A DNA stretch of 64,000 bases from Lichenicoccus sp964242335 (GTDB lineage Bacteria > Pseudomonadota > Alphaproteobacteria > Acetobacterales > Acetobacteraceae), in contig CAXTAY010000011.1 of assembly GCA_964242335.1 (NCBI GenBank), positions 38,203-102,202 on the forward strand, given 5' to 3'. Position numbers and translations under genes: made by a program. This document shows, one piece after another, positions 18,081 to 26,255 of the stretch. Below the pieces are notes generated by a model. That model saw only the letters and a program-made list of their open reading frames with translations, was not told the origin of the DNA and did not search any database. Each line of letters begins with the position of its first letter. Position 1 is the first letter of the stretch.

Positions 18081-19550
18081 TCAGGGCGTGGTGCGCGGCC
18101 CGGCTGCGACCAGTTCCGTGAGGTCGGCCACGACCTGCTCCAGCGGGCTGGACCAGTCGAACGGAGCGGGCTGCACATGCAGCCGCATCGTGCTGTACCA
18201 CGGGCTGTCCTTGCGGCCGGGGAGCCATCGCCAGCACTGGTCGTAGCGCGAGAGCAGCCAGACCGGGCGTCCCAACGCTGCCGCGAGGTGTGCGGTCGAC
18301 GTGTCCACCGCGATCACGAGGTCCAGCAGCGAGACCAGGCCGGCGGTGTCGTCGAAGTCATGGATCCGGCTGGTGTGATCGACGAGATGGAGGTCAGGCG
18401 GCGGGCTTTCCGCCTCGGCCTGCGGGTCGCCGAGCTGCAGGCTGTAGAAGAGAACCGCCTCGCCCAGCTTCGCGAGCGGCGCCAACCCGGAAACGCTGAT
18501 CGAGCGACGCTTGTCGATCAGCGTGTTCGCGAGGTGCCAGGGCCGCTTGCCGCCGGACCAGACGAGGCCGACCTTCAGCGGCCTGGCCGCATCCCGTCGC
18601 CCGCGCCTGCGCCAGCACGCGACATCGTGGTCCAGCACTTGCCGCCACTGCGAGACGATGACCGGATCGGCCGCGAGATAGCCGCCGGCGCACGGAACGG
18701 TGTCGATCGTCGTCCGCAGGATATACGGCAGGCTCATGACCGAGCATGCGAGATCGTAGACCGGTGGCGGCTCTTCGGCGGACACGATGCCGTCGATGCC
18801 GGGAAGGCGCGAGAACAGCCGTACCAGAGGCCTCGGGACCTGCACGACGACGCGACGATCGAGGTCGCGCAGCATCGGGATGTAGCGGCAGAACTGCAGG
18901 CAGTCCCCCAGGCCGCCCTCGCCGTGCACGAGCAGCGTACGGCCGGCGAGCGGCTCTCCCTTCCAGCGTGGCGCGTTGGGAACGTGCGGCAGCATATCGC
19001 TCGCATGAAGCCGCCATTCGTACTCGGCAAAGCCACGCAGGTAGTCCCCGGCCCCGAGCAGGGCCATCGCCCGCCAGGTCCGGAGATCGGCATCGCCGGG
19101 CGTCACGGCGACCGCGAGATCGAAGAACGCCAGCGACTCTCGCGGCAGGCCGCGTCGCCGGAGCGTGACGCCCAGCCCGGAGAGCGCCGGCGCGTGATCC
19201 GCCTTCAGGCGGATGGCGTTGCAGAAGGCGGCGACCGCGTCGTCGTAGCACTGCAGTTCGAGGCTGACGCTGCCGAGGTTCGACCAGGCCCCGTGACGTT
19301 GCGGATCGAGGGTCACCGCCCGGGCGAGAACCGGCAGGGCCTCCTCGAGACGCCCTAGCTCGTTGAGCGCGCCGCCGAGGTTGAGGAGCAGCCGGACGTC
19401 GTCCGGCTCGACCGACAGGATCTGGCGAAGCGCAAGCACCGCCGATGCGAAGTCGGCCGCCCTGAGGCTCGCATCGGCGGCGCTGCGAAGTGCCGCGCGG
19501 TCGGTGTCGTCGTGCTGGCTGCTCGGTCGGAGCGCTGCTCGCAGGATCAT
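18081..19550 (-). CDS. TPR-repeat protein fused to a GT9 (heptosyltransferase-like) domain
   Basis: 489 residues. At least four tetratricopeptide repeats fill about 15-165 (LLLNLGGALNELGRLEEAL, WSNLGSVSLELQCYDDAV, SGLGVTLRRRGL). A linker with YEWRLHASD and W-KGEPLAGRTLLVHGEGGLGD follows. The C-terminal part carries VGLVWSGG (about 335), SLQLGD and the donor-site region VIAVDTSTAHLAAALGRPVW. This architecture is common in proteobacteria and is usually assigned to O-linked or polysaccharide glycosylation; the acceptor is unknown. AGGG precedes the ATG. It is convergent with the GT22 gene across 87 bases, so the two may serve one envelope pathway. Confidence 0.88.
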   Translation of the reverse strand: MILRAALRPSSQHDDTDRAALRSAADASLRAADFASAVLALRQILSVEPDDVRLLLNLGGALNELGRLEEALPVLARAVTLDPQRHGAWSNLGSVSLELQCYDDAVAAFCNAIRLKADHAPALSGLGVTLRRRGLPRESLAFFDLAVAVTPGDADLRTWRAMALLGAGDYLRGFAEYEWRLHASDMLPHVPNAPRWKGEPLAGRTLLVHGEGGLGDCLQFCRYIPMLRDLDRRVVVQVPRPLVRLFSRLPGIDGIVSAEEPPPVYDLACSVMSLPYILRTTIDTVPCAGGYLAADPVIVSQWRQVLDHDVACWRRRGRRDAARPLKVGLVWSGGKRPWHLANTLIDKRRSISVSGLAPLAKLGEAVLFYSLQLGDPQAEAESPPPDLHLVDHTSRIHDFDDTAGLVSLLDLVIAVDTSTAHLAAALGRPVWLLSRYDQCWRWLPGRKDSPWYSTMRLHVQPAPFDWSSPLEQVVADLTELVAAGPRTTP

Positions 19551-19715
19551 CAGTGCGGTCCCTGATTCGATGACCGGCCTAGGTGACGCACCTTAAGAAA
19601 CCATTAAGATCCCGCCCTCGACTTGTCTTTCCGGCACGCCGACCACGGTCGATCGTGCGTGGCGATCCCGAGCGCTAGGATGCCTCGCCGCAGCAACATC
19701 GACAGGGGAGCAGAC

Positions 19716-20588
19716 ATGCCGGACGACAGCAGGCGGATCGCCATCACCGGAGCCCAGGGCAATCTCGGCCGCAAGCTGATCGCGGCGTTCGAAACCGCGA
19801 CCTGGTGCCATTCGATCGTCGCCATCGACCAGGCTCCCCCGGAGCGCGGCTTCGCCGCGGCGGCGAAGGTGAGGGCGATCCAGGCCGACCTCACCGACCG
19901 CCGCGACCGACGCTGGATCGAGGCGATCGGCGCGGTCGACGTGATCATCCATCTCGCGGCACAGAACCCCTATCCCACCGCCAGTTGGGAGGATTCCGCC
20001 GCATCGTTCGACATGACGCTCAACCTGCTCGGCGCCGCAGGAGCGGCACTCGCGCGCTTCGTGTTCATCTCGTCGAACCACGTCATGGGCGGCTACAAGG
20101 ACGCCGTGCCCGCCCTCGAACCCGGCATGCTGACCGAGGCGCTCGCGCCGAGGCCGGGCACGCGCACGGTCGATCGCCGCGGCAAGGTCAGCGACTCTCC
20201 CGCCTACGCCGTGCACAAGCTGATGGGCGAGCGGCTGTGCCGCGAGCGCGCGCTCGGCTCGGACGGACGCCTGACGACGGTCTGCCTGCGCGTCGGCTGG
20301 TGCCAGCCGGGCGAGAACCTGCCCTCCACCCTGAATGCCAGCGGCGTTCCGGGAGAACCGGTTCCGCAAGGCGATGTCGAGGCGGCGCTCGCCTATCGCT
20401 GGTTTCGCGGGATGTGGCTGTCGAACGCTGACCTAGTGCGGATCGTCGAGCGCGCCTGCCTGGCGGATGCGTCGTCCTGGCCCGCGCCGGCCATCGTGAT
20501 CAACGCCATGTCGGCGAACCAGGAGATGGTCTGGAGCCTCGAGGATGCCCGCCGCCACCTCGGCTACGTCCCGCGAGACCGGTCATGA
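19716..20588 (+). CDS. NAD-dependent epimerase/dehydratase family protein, uronate dehydrogenase-like
   Basis: 290 residues, extended short-chain dehydrogenase. ITGAQGNLGRKL (about 10-21) is the NAD-binding glycine motif. DVIIHLAAQNPYP, FISSNHVMGGYK and YAVHKLMGERL supply the Asn, Ser and Tyr-xxx-Lys catalytic set. SSNHVMG and the later RVGWCQPGEN resemble uronate dehydrogenases that oxidise glucuronate or galacturonate, but sugar epimerases share the fold, so the substrate is not certain. The ATG at 19716 has AGGGGAG five bases upstream, which decides the start over an earlier in-frame codon. It diverges from the TPR transferase gene. Confidence 0.85.
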   Translation: MPDDSRRIAITGAQGNLGRKLIAAFETATWCHSIVAIDQAPPERGFAAAAKVRAIQADLTDRRDRRWIEAIGAVDVIIHLAAQNPYPTASWEDSAASFDMTLNLLGAAGAALARFVFISSNHVMGGYKDAVPALEPGMLTEALAPRPGTRTVDRRGKVSDSPAYAVHKLMGERLCRERALGSDGRLTTVCLRVGWCQPGENLPSTLNASGVPGEPVPQGDVEAALAYRWFRGMWLSNADLVRIVERACLADASSWPAPAIVINAMSANQEMVWSLEDARRHLGYVPRDRS

Positions 20589-21316
20589 AGGCAGCGGGAT
20601 CGGTATGGTCGCGCCCAAGACGGCGATGACGAAGTGGCCGACGAAGAAAGCTTCGCCGCCGAAGCCGAACGGGTTCCTTGGTTCTTGCCGCCGGCGGGCG
20701 GAACGACTGCCATCGCTGTCCTGATGGTCGGGACGGTTCCATCGACGTCGCTTCGAGATCGTTCCGGACGGGTGAAGTCGTCTTTCGTTCATCGCGCCGC
20801 AGGCGCGCACCGTTCGCGGTGAGCCACGTTGCCGTTCGCGCCAGCTGGTGCCGATGAAGAACTCGATCATCGATCCCGGCGCGACTTGACGAACCTGTCG
20901 AATGCGGTGGGTTCGAAGGGCAACGCCGCGATCACATCCCGCCGCAGCGCTGTCGCGGAGCAGGCCGTCGAGGTGGCAAACCGCGAAGCGCAGTCAGCCG
21001 CGTTGCGACGCAGGTGCTGCGGGCGTAGTACTTCAACGGCAACGAGCCGACCGCGCCTGAGCCGACGAGCGTGGCGGTTCCGGTTCTACGACTTCCGCGC
21101 GCAGAAATACGAAGCGTATCTCCAGCAACGGCGAGACAGTGGCCACGTCGAGGCGTCATAAGGCGATCCGATGATTGCAATAGACCCAGACTATCGCTGT
21201 ATCGAACCCACACGGACTTCCTGCTCCGTCGCGATCTATTACGATCGAGCAGTGCCGCGGGGGTGACCTCGTGCGCATGCTGTGCTAACTGACGATGCCA
21301 GAAGCGGGAGAGAAAG
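20589..21316. other. Gene-poor 0.73-kb stretch
   Basis: No reading frame here has convincing composition, ribosome site or family motif. One minus-strand stretch (about 20583-20700) ends in a hydrophobic tail GHFVIAVLGATIPIPLPS that could be a gene remnant. A plus-strand stretch (about 21060-21161) ending YDFRAQKYEAYLQQRRDSG also looks slightly protein-like, but neither continues into a recognisable domain. AT content is higher than in flanking genes. The last part must hold the katG promoter. Confidence 0.5.
21221..21252. promoter_or_regulatory. Inverted repeat upstream of katG
   Basis: CTGCTC (21221-21226) and GAGCAG (21247-21252) flank a second dyad CGATC-TATTAC-GATCG (21232-21247). The centre lies about 80 bases before the katG ATG, where an activator or repressor such as OxyR or Fur could bind. 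The match to any known operator is not convincing; this is a candidate only. Confidence 0.3.
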
Positions 21317-23521
21317 ATGGACGGAGACAACGTCGGCCAGTGCCCCATGCACGGTGTGGCCGCGAACAATTCGACGGCGTGGCCGAGGTCCAACCAGGAC
21401 TGGTGGCCGAACCAGCTGAACCTCAAGATCCTCCACCAGCACTCCACCAAGTCCGACCCGCTGGGTGAGGGCTTCGATTACGCCGAGGAGTTCAAGACGC
21501 TCGACCTGGCGGCGCTGAAGCAGGACCTGTTCGCGCTGATGACCACGTCGCAGGAGTGGTGGCCGGCCGATTTCGGGCATTACGGACCGCTGTTCATCCG
21601 CATGGCCTGGCACAGCGCCGGCACCTACCGCATCGGCGACGGTCGCGGCGGCGCGGGTTCCGGGACGCAGCGCTTCGCGCCGCTGAACTCCTGGCCCGAC
21701 AACGCCAACCTCGACAAGGCGCGGCTGCTGCTGTGGCCGGTGAAGCAGAAGTACGGCCGCAAGATCTCCTGGGCCGACCTGATGGTGCTGGCCGGCAACT
21801 GCGCGCTGGAGTCGATGGGTCTCAAGACGTTCGGCTTCGCCGGTGGCCGCGCCGATGTCTGGGAGCCCGAGGAGGACATCAACTGGGGGCCCGAGGATAC
21901 CTGGCTCGGCGATCAGCGCTACAGTGGCGACCGCGAGCTCGCCGACCATCTCGGCGCGGTCCAGATGGGCCTGATCTACGTCAATCCGGAAGGGCCGAAC
22001 GGCAAGCCCGATCCGCTCGGCTCGGCCCGCGACATCCGCGACACCTTCGCGCGCATGGCGATGAACGACGAGGAGACGGTGGCGCTGGTGGCCGGTGGTC
22101 ATACCTTCGGCAAGAGCCACGGCGCAGCCAGTGCCGCAGACTACGTAGGCCCGGAGCCGGAGGCAGCCGGCATCGAGCAGATGGGCCTGGGCTGGAAGAA
22201 CAGCTTCGGCACCGGCAAGGGCGCGCACACCATCTCCAGCGGGCTCGAGGGCGCGTGGACTCCCGAGCCGACCAAGTGGGACGGCGGATACTTCGACAAC
22301 CTGTTCAACTTCGAGTGGGAGCTGGAGAAGGGCCCGGGGGGCGGCTGGCAGTGGAAGCCGAAGGACGGCGCCGCCGCCGACATGGTGCCGGACGCGCATG
22401 AAGCGTCGAAGCGCCACCCGCCGATGATGTTCACCTCGGACATCGCGATGATCGCGGACCCGGCGTACCTGGAGATCTCCAAGCGCTTCCACGAGAACCT
22501 GGACGAGTTCGCCGACGCGTTCGCCCGGGCGTGGTTCAAGCTGACGCACCGCGACATGGGGCCGCTCGCGCGCTATCTCGGTCCGGAGGTGCCCGGCGAG
22601 ACGCTGCTGTGGCAGGACCCGGTTCCCGCCGTGGACCATCCGCTCATCGACCAGCAGGACGCGGCGACGCTCAAGGCCAGGCTGCTGGCGTCCGGGCTGT
22701 CCGTGGCACAGCTGGTGTCCACCGCCTGGAAGTCGGCCTCGACGTTCCGCGGCACCGACAAGCGGGGCGGCGCCAACGGTGCACGCATCCGACTGGCGCC
22801 GCAGAAGGACTGGGCGGCGAACGAGCCGGCCGAGCTGACGATGGTGCTGCAGAAGCTGGAGGCGGTGCGCGCCGAGTTCAACGCCGCGCAATCGGGTGGC
22901 AAGGCGGTGTCCTTGGCCGACCTGATCGTGCTCGGCGGCTGTGCCGCGGTCGAGAAGGCCGCCAGGGATGCCGGGACCGCCGTGGAGGTTCCGTTCACGC
23001 CGGGTCGCACCGACGCGTCCCAGGAGCAGACCGACGCGCACTCCTTCGCCGTGCTGGAGCCGACTGCGGACGGGTTCCGCAACTATCTCGGCGACGGGCG
23101 CGGCCGGCACGAAGAGGTGCACCTGGTGGACCGGGCGCATCTGCTGACGCTGAGCGCGCCCGAGATGACCGTCCTGGTCGGCGGCATGCGCGTGCTGGGC
23201 GCCAACTATGGCGGCTCGTCGCTCGGCGTCTTCACCACCCGGCCGGGGACGCTGACCAACGACTTCTTCGTCAACCTGCTGGACATGACCACGACCTGGA
23301 AGGCGGTGTCGGAGGCTGACGACCGCTTCGAGGGACGCGACCGGCGGACCGGCGAGCTGAAGTGGACCGGCAGCCGCGTCGACCTGATCTTCGGGTCGAA
23401 CTCGCTGCTGCGGGCGGTCTCGGAGGTGTTCGGCTGCATCGACTCGCAGGAGGCCTTCGTGCACGACTTCGTCGCCGTGTGGAACAAGGTGATGAACCTG
23501 GACCGGTTCGACCTGGCCTGA
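21317..23521 (+). CDS. katG: Catalase-peroxidase
   Basis: 734 residues, the normal length of a two-domain bacterial KatG. The distal haem site RMAWHSAGTYR holds the active-site Arg, Trp and His. GLIYVNPEGPNG and ARMAMNDEETVAL carry the Tyr and Met of the Met-Tyr-Trp crosslink. LVAGGHTFGKSHG carries the proximal His. The C-terminal half is the usual degenerate copy. The enzyme removes hydrogen peroxide in the cytoplasm. GGGAGAGAAAG sits directly before the ATG. It is a single-gene unit with a strong terminator after it; no oxyR lies beside it. Confidence 0.98.
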   Translation: MDGDNVGQCPMHGVAANNSTAWPRSNQDWWPNQLNLKILHQHSTKSDPLGEGFDYAEEFKTLDLAALKQDLFALMTTSQEWWPADFGHYGPLFIRMAWHSAGTYRIGDGRGGAGSGTQRFAPLNSWPDNANLDKARLLLWPVKQKYGRKISWADLMVLAGNCALESMGLKTFGFAGGRADVWEPEEDINWGPEDTWLGDQRYSGDRELADHLGAVQMGLIYVNPEGPNGKPDPLGSARDIRDTFARMAMNDEETVALVAGGHTFGKSHGAASAADYVGPEPEAAGIEQMGLGWKNSFGTGKGAHTISSGLEGAWTPEPTKWDGGYFDNLFNFEWELEKGPGGGWQWKPKDGAAADMVPDAHEASKRHPPMMFTSDIAMIADPAYLEISKRFHENLDEFADAFARAWFKLTHRDMGPLARYLGPEVPGETLLWQDPVPAVDHPLIDQQDAATLKARLLASGLSVAQLVSTAWKSASTFRGTDKRGGANGARIRLAPQKDWAANEPAELTMVLQKLEAVRAEFNAAQSGGKAVSLADLIVLGGCAAVEKAARDAGTAVEVPFTPGRTDASQEQTDAHSFAVLEPTADGFRNYLGDGRGRHEEVHLVDRAHLLTLSAPEMTVLVGGMRVLGANYGGSSLGVFTTRPGTLTNDFFVNLLDMTTTWKAVSEADDRFEGRDRRTGELKWTGSRVDLIFGSNSLLRAVSEVFGCIDSQEAFVHDFVAVWNKVMNLDRFDLA

Positions 23522-23564
23522 CCTGATCCGGTCCGGTTCAGGGGTAGCAGCTTCAACCGGTCGG

Positions 23565-23592
23565 ACCGGCGTCCCAGCAGTGGGACGCCGGT
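23565..23592 (+). terminator. Perfect 12-bp hairpin after katG
   Basis: ACCGGCGTCCCA (23565-23576) and TGGGACGCCGGT (23581-23592) form a perfect 12-base stem with a GCAG loop. It lies between the stops of convergent katG (23521) and nnrU (23630), so it can serve both directions. There is no long T run. Confidence 0.75.
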
Positions 23593-23629
23593 TCTGCGTC
23601 GAGGCTGCCCGATGCGGGTTCCGGCACCG

Positions 23630-24334
23630 CTACCAGCTGCCGCCGGGCAGCGGGGCCGCCCCGAACAGCCAAGGATGCAGCGTCAGCAATGCCGCCCCCA
23701 GTGCCAGGCCGGCGGTGGGCGGGATCCAGCCGATCTCGCGCAGCACGAGGTGGTTGCGGCCGCCGAGGATCGCCGCGAACGGCACGATCGACGTGCTCCG
23801 GGCGAGGCGCGACCAACCCGCCGGGTCGCGTCGCGCCACCTTGCGGTCGATCGAGGGCATGCCGACCAGCGCGGTGATGCCGAACGCACCGAAGAACAGC
23901 AGCGACACCAGGTCGCCGTTGCCGACGACGTGCACCGCCGACCAGATCGCGAACGACCACAGCATCGGATGTCGCGTGATCCGGAGCACGCCGCGCGGCT
24001 CCAGGCCGAGCTGCCGCTCGCCGCCGACCGCGGTCGGGTTCGGCACGCTGACCGAGCCGACCAGCAGCACGAAGGCCGCGGCCATCAGCGCGATCAGCAC
24101 CCAGCCGAGCCAGGCCGGGGCGCTCCAGAGCGGCACGAAGCGGGCATGGTGCGCGCGCTGGTAGCTGACGACGAGGAACGAGATCGCCGCCACCGAGAGC
24201 ACCGAGAACAGGCCGCGAAAGACACCATCGCCGATCCGCCCGGCGATCGTCCGGCGCACCGCGGTTCCGGCGATGCCGACATGGACGCAGATCCAGACCA
24301 GCGCCGCCAGCGTAAGCAGCCCCATCGCTCCCAT
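23630..24334 (-). CDS. NnrU family membrane protein
   Basis: 234 residues with about six or seven membrane helices and the NnrU pattern: an N-terminal LVWICVHVGIAGTAVRR, then LGLEPRGVLRITRHPMLWSFAIWSAVH, a core like that of isoprenylcysteine methyltransferase-type membrane proteins. NnrU was first linked to denitrification gene clusters, but many members lie elsewhere and the function is unproven; no denitrification genes are near. Two ATGs are adjacent (24337 and 24334). I choose the second because GGGGAGG then has a five-base spacer. It is divergent from gcrA, with about 290 bases between. Confidence 0.85.
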   Translation of the reverse strand: MGAMGLLTLAALVWICVHVGIAGTAVRRTIAGRIGDGVFRGLFSVLSVAAISFLVVSYQRAHHARFVPLWSAPAWLGWVLIALMAAAFVLLVGSVSVPNPTAVGGERQLGLEPRGVLRITRHPMLWSFAIWSAVHVVGNGDLVSLLFFGAFGITALVGMPSIDRKVARRDPAGWSRLARSTSIVPFAAILGGRNHLVLREIGWIPPTAGLALGAALLTLHPWLFGAAPLPGGSW

Positions 24335-24508
24335 CATGTCCTCCCCGTTCGTCGTCAGCCTACAGTGCCGGACCCGCGACGCCGATGCCACTCGACGCCG
24401 CTGGCCTGAGCGCGACATGAGGACGGCCCGGGCGTGCATCCTTCTCGCCCGGCGGCGGGGTGTCTCATCGCGCGTGCCGGGAGCGCTTCCTGAGACCCCG
24501 GGCACGGG

Positions 24509-24560
24509 TTATCCCACGAGGTGTTGCGTCGTCCCCAGCTTTGTCCACAAGATTTTGTGG
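24509..24560 (+). promoter_or_regulatory. Probable DnaA-box region and hairpin in the gcrA promoter
   Basis: TTGTCCACA at 24541-24549 is one mismatch from the DnaA consensus TTATCCACA. A weaker relative, TTATCCCAC, lies at 24509-24517. The first box overlaps a perfect inverted repeat CCACAA-GATT-TTGTGG (24545-24560). The site sits about 80 bases before the gcrA ATG. In Caulobacter DnaA activates gcrA transcription, which supports a similar role here. Confidence 0.6.
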
Positions 24561-24626
24561 TCGCGACGTTGAGCAGGTGGTGGATGTGCCATAGGCTCGG
24601 GCGGTCCGCACCGAGAGGAAAACGCC

Positions 24627-25196
24627 GTGGAATGGACCGAGGAGACGATCTCGCGTCTGCGCAGCCTCTGGCAGGAAGGACATTCCACCGCCGAGATCGG
24701 CCGACGCCTGTCGATCACCAAGAATGCCGTGGTAGGCAAGGCGCACCGTCTGATCCTGCCCGCGCGGCCCTCGCCGATCCGCAAGAACACGGCCGAGCCC
24801 GGCTCCCAGCCGGCGCGTCGCGAGCAGGCGCAGGTCGCGCGGCTGATCCCGCGCATCGACAAGCCGGAGCCGATCGCCAATCCGGCACACCTCCAGGGTG
24901 CGGCGGCCACCGTCACCTCGCTGCATCCCCCGGCGGCGAGCGCGCCGCCGCCGAAGCCGCAGCTCGCCTCCGTTCGCGCCGCGCCGCCCTCGCACGATGC
25001 GGAGCTGCCCGTGCCGCGCGTCGGTCAGACGGTGCAGCGTCGACGCGGCCAGACCTGTTGCTGGCCGCTCGGCGACCCGGGCACCAAGCAGTTCCGCTTC
25101 TGCGGCGGCGAGCCGATCCCGGGCAAGCCGTACTGCACCGCGCACGCGCAGCTCGCCTACGTCAAGCTGCGCGATCGCCGCGACACCGTCGCCTGA
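24627..25196 (+). CDS. gcrA: GcrA cell-cycle regulator
   Basis: 189 residues. The N-terminal DNA-binding domain (about 1-45) is highly typical: MEWTEETISRLRSLWQEG, TAEIGRRL and TKNAVVGKAHRL. A Pro/Ala-rich linker follows. The C-terminal sigma-70-binding part holds a Cys-rich motif (CCWPLGDPG, FRFCGGEPIPGKPYCTAHAQLAY). GcrA works with sigma-70 and CcrM methylation (GANTC) to switch on S-phase genes in alphaproteobacteria. I saw no GANTC in the immediate promoter. AGAGGAAAACGCC before the ATG supports the start. Control by DnaA is suggested by the upstream box. Confidence 0.96.
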   Translation: MEWTEETISRLRSLWQEGHSTAEIGRRLSITKNAVVGKAHRLILPARPSPIRKNTAEPGSQPARREQAQVARLIPRIDKPEPIANPAHLQGAAATVTSLHPPAASAPPPKPQLASVRAAPPSHDAELPVPRVGQTVQRRRGQTCCWPLGDPGTKQFRFCGGEPIPGKPYCTAHAQLAYVKLRDRRDTVA

Positions 25197-25218
25197 CGGC
25201 GTCGTCGAGCGGCGCCGC

Positions 25219-26049
25219 TCAGCCCAGCACGTCTCCCGATACGCCTGCATCCTGACCCTGACGGGTCGCCGCCTCGGGCAGCTGCGGCGCCGGGCGGAAC
25301 GGCTCGAGCGGCGAGATGCTCGGCTCCGACGCCGCCTGATCGGTCAGCATCTCCAGCCGGCCGGTGACCTGGCCGCCATCCTCCACCTGCAGCCTGCGGC
25401 ACCTGGCGGTGCCGAGCAGGCGACCGGTGCCGCGTATGATCAGGTTGCCGCGCGCGGTCAGGGTGCCGTCGATGGTGCCGGCGACCTCCGCGTCCTGCAC
25501 CTGCACCTCGCCGCGGAACACGCCGCCGGGCGCCACGTGCAGCTCGGCGGCCTGGATCATCGTGGCCTCCACCGTGCCTTCGACCACCAGCCGCTCCGCA
25601 TCCTGCACCGTGCCCTGGACGCTGATGCCGCGGCCGACCACCAGGGTGCGCTTCTCCGCGGGCTCCCGCGCCACCCGCACGGTGGCGACGCCCGGCGCCG
25701 GTGGCTGGCCCTGCGCGGGTGCCTGGACCTGCGGCGGCCCGGGCGGGATCAGCGTGCCGGGTCGCGGCGGCGGCGGGGAGGGCGCGGCGGGAAAAGGAGA
25801 GCGACCCATCGCTTGGGCCTCCTGTGGCGTTGCGGGGAAGAAGGTCGAGGCCGGCGGAGCCGACGGCGCGGGGCGGAACGGGGAGCGGGGCCGCTCATCG
25901 CGGCGCTCGGCGGGTCCAGGAACGGGCCCAGGGACGAACCCGGGAACCGGTCGAGGGACGGGTCCGGCGGCGAGCTCGCGAGCGGGCTCCGGGATACCGG
26001 CGGACGGACCGATCGGCAGGGTGTCGTCTGGCTTGCGTCGCTTGAACAC
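25219..26049 (-). CDS. Bactofilin (polymer-forming cytoskeletal protein)
   Basis: 276 residues. The bactofilin/DUF583 beta-helix covers about 133-235: VGRGISVQGTVQDAERLVVEGTVEATM, then repeated short beta rungs (GVFRGEVQVQDAEVAGTIDG, GNLIIRGTGRLLGTARC). It has an unusually long Pro/Ala-rich N-terminal arm of about 130 residues with a PVPRPVPGFVPGPVPGP run near 31-47. Bactofilins assemble into filaments under the inner membrane and place wall or polar proteins. It starts with GTG at 26049 behind GGAG at seven bases. It is convergent with gcrA across 22 bases. Confidence 0.9.
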   Translation of the reverse strand: MFKRRKPDDTLPIGPSAGIPEPARELAAGPVPRPVPGFVPGPVPGPAERRDERPRSPFRPAPSAPPASTFFPATPQEAQAMGRSPFPAAPSPPPPRPGTLIPPGPPQVQAPAQGQPPAPGVATVRVAREPAEKRTLVVGRGISVQGTVQDAERLVVEGTVEATMIQAAELHVAPGGVFRGEVQVQDAEVAGTIDGTLTARGNLIIRGTGRLLGTARCRRLQVEDGGQVTGRLEMLTDQAASEPSISPLEPFRPAPQLPEAATRQGQDAGVSGDVLG

Positions 26050-26255
26050 GCCCCGGCTCCGATCATTTCAGAACGATAGGGATTTGTGGCCGCGGAACGA
26101 GCTGTCGCCCGAGAAGTCGCCTTACACGCCGGCATGAGGCACCACAAGGGCCCGGGCGGCGAAGTGCCGCTCGGCGGCGTGGCGGCGCGGCGGGACTTGC
26201 CCGGCTCTCCGCCGCGGTGATAGGCGCTGCGGCGAGCTGCACGGAAGGTCCAACG

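Noticed and set aside
20905..20930. GGTTCGAA-type stretch as a tRNA T-loop
   Set aside because: No acceptor, D-arm or anticodon stem could be built around it.
21239..23464. A 741-residue antisense frame over katG
   Set aside because: Antisense shadow with no domain; katG is certain.
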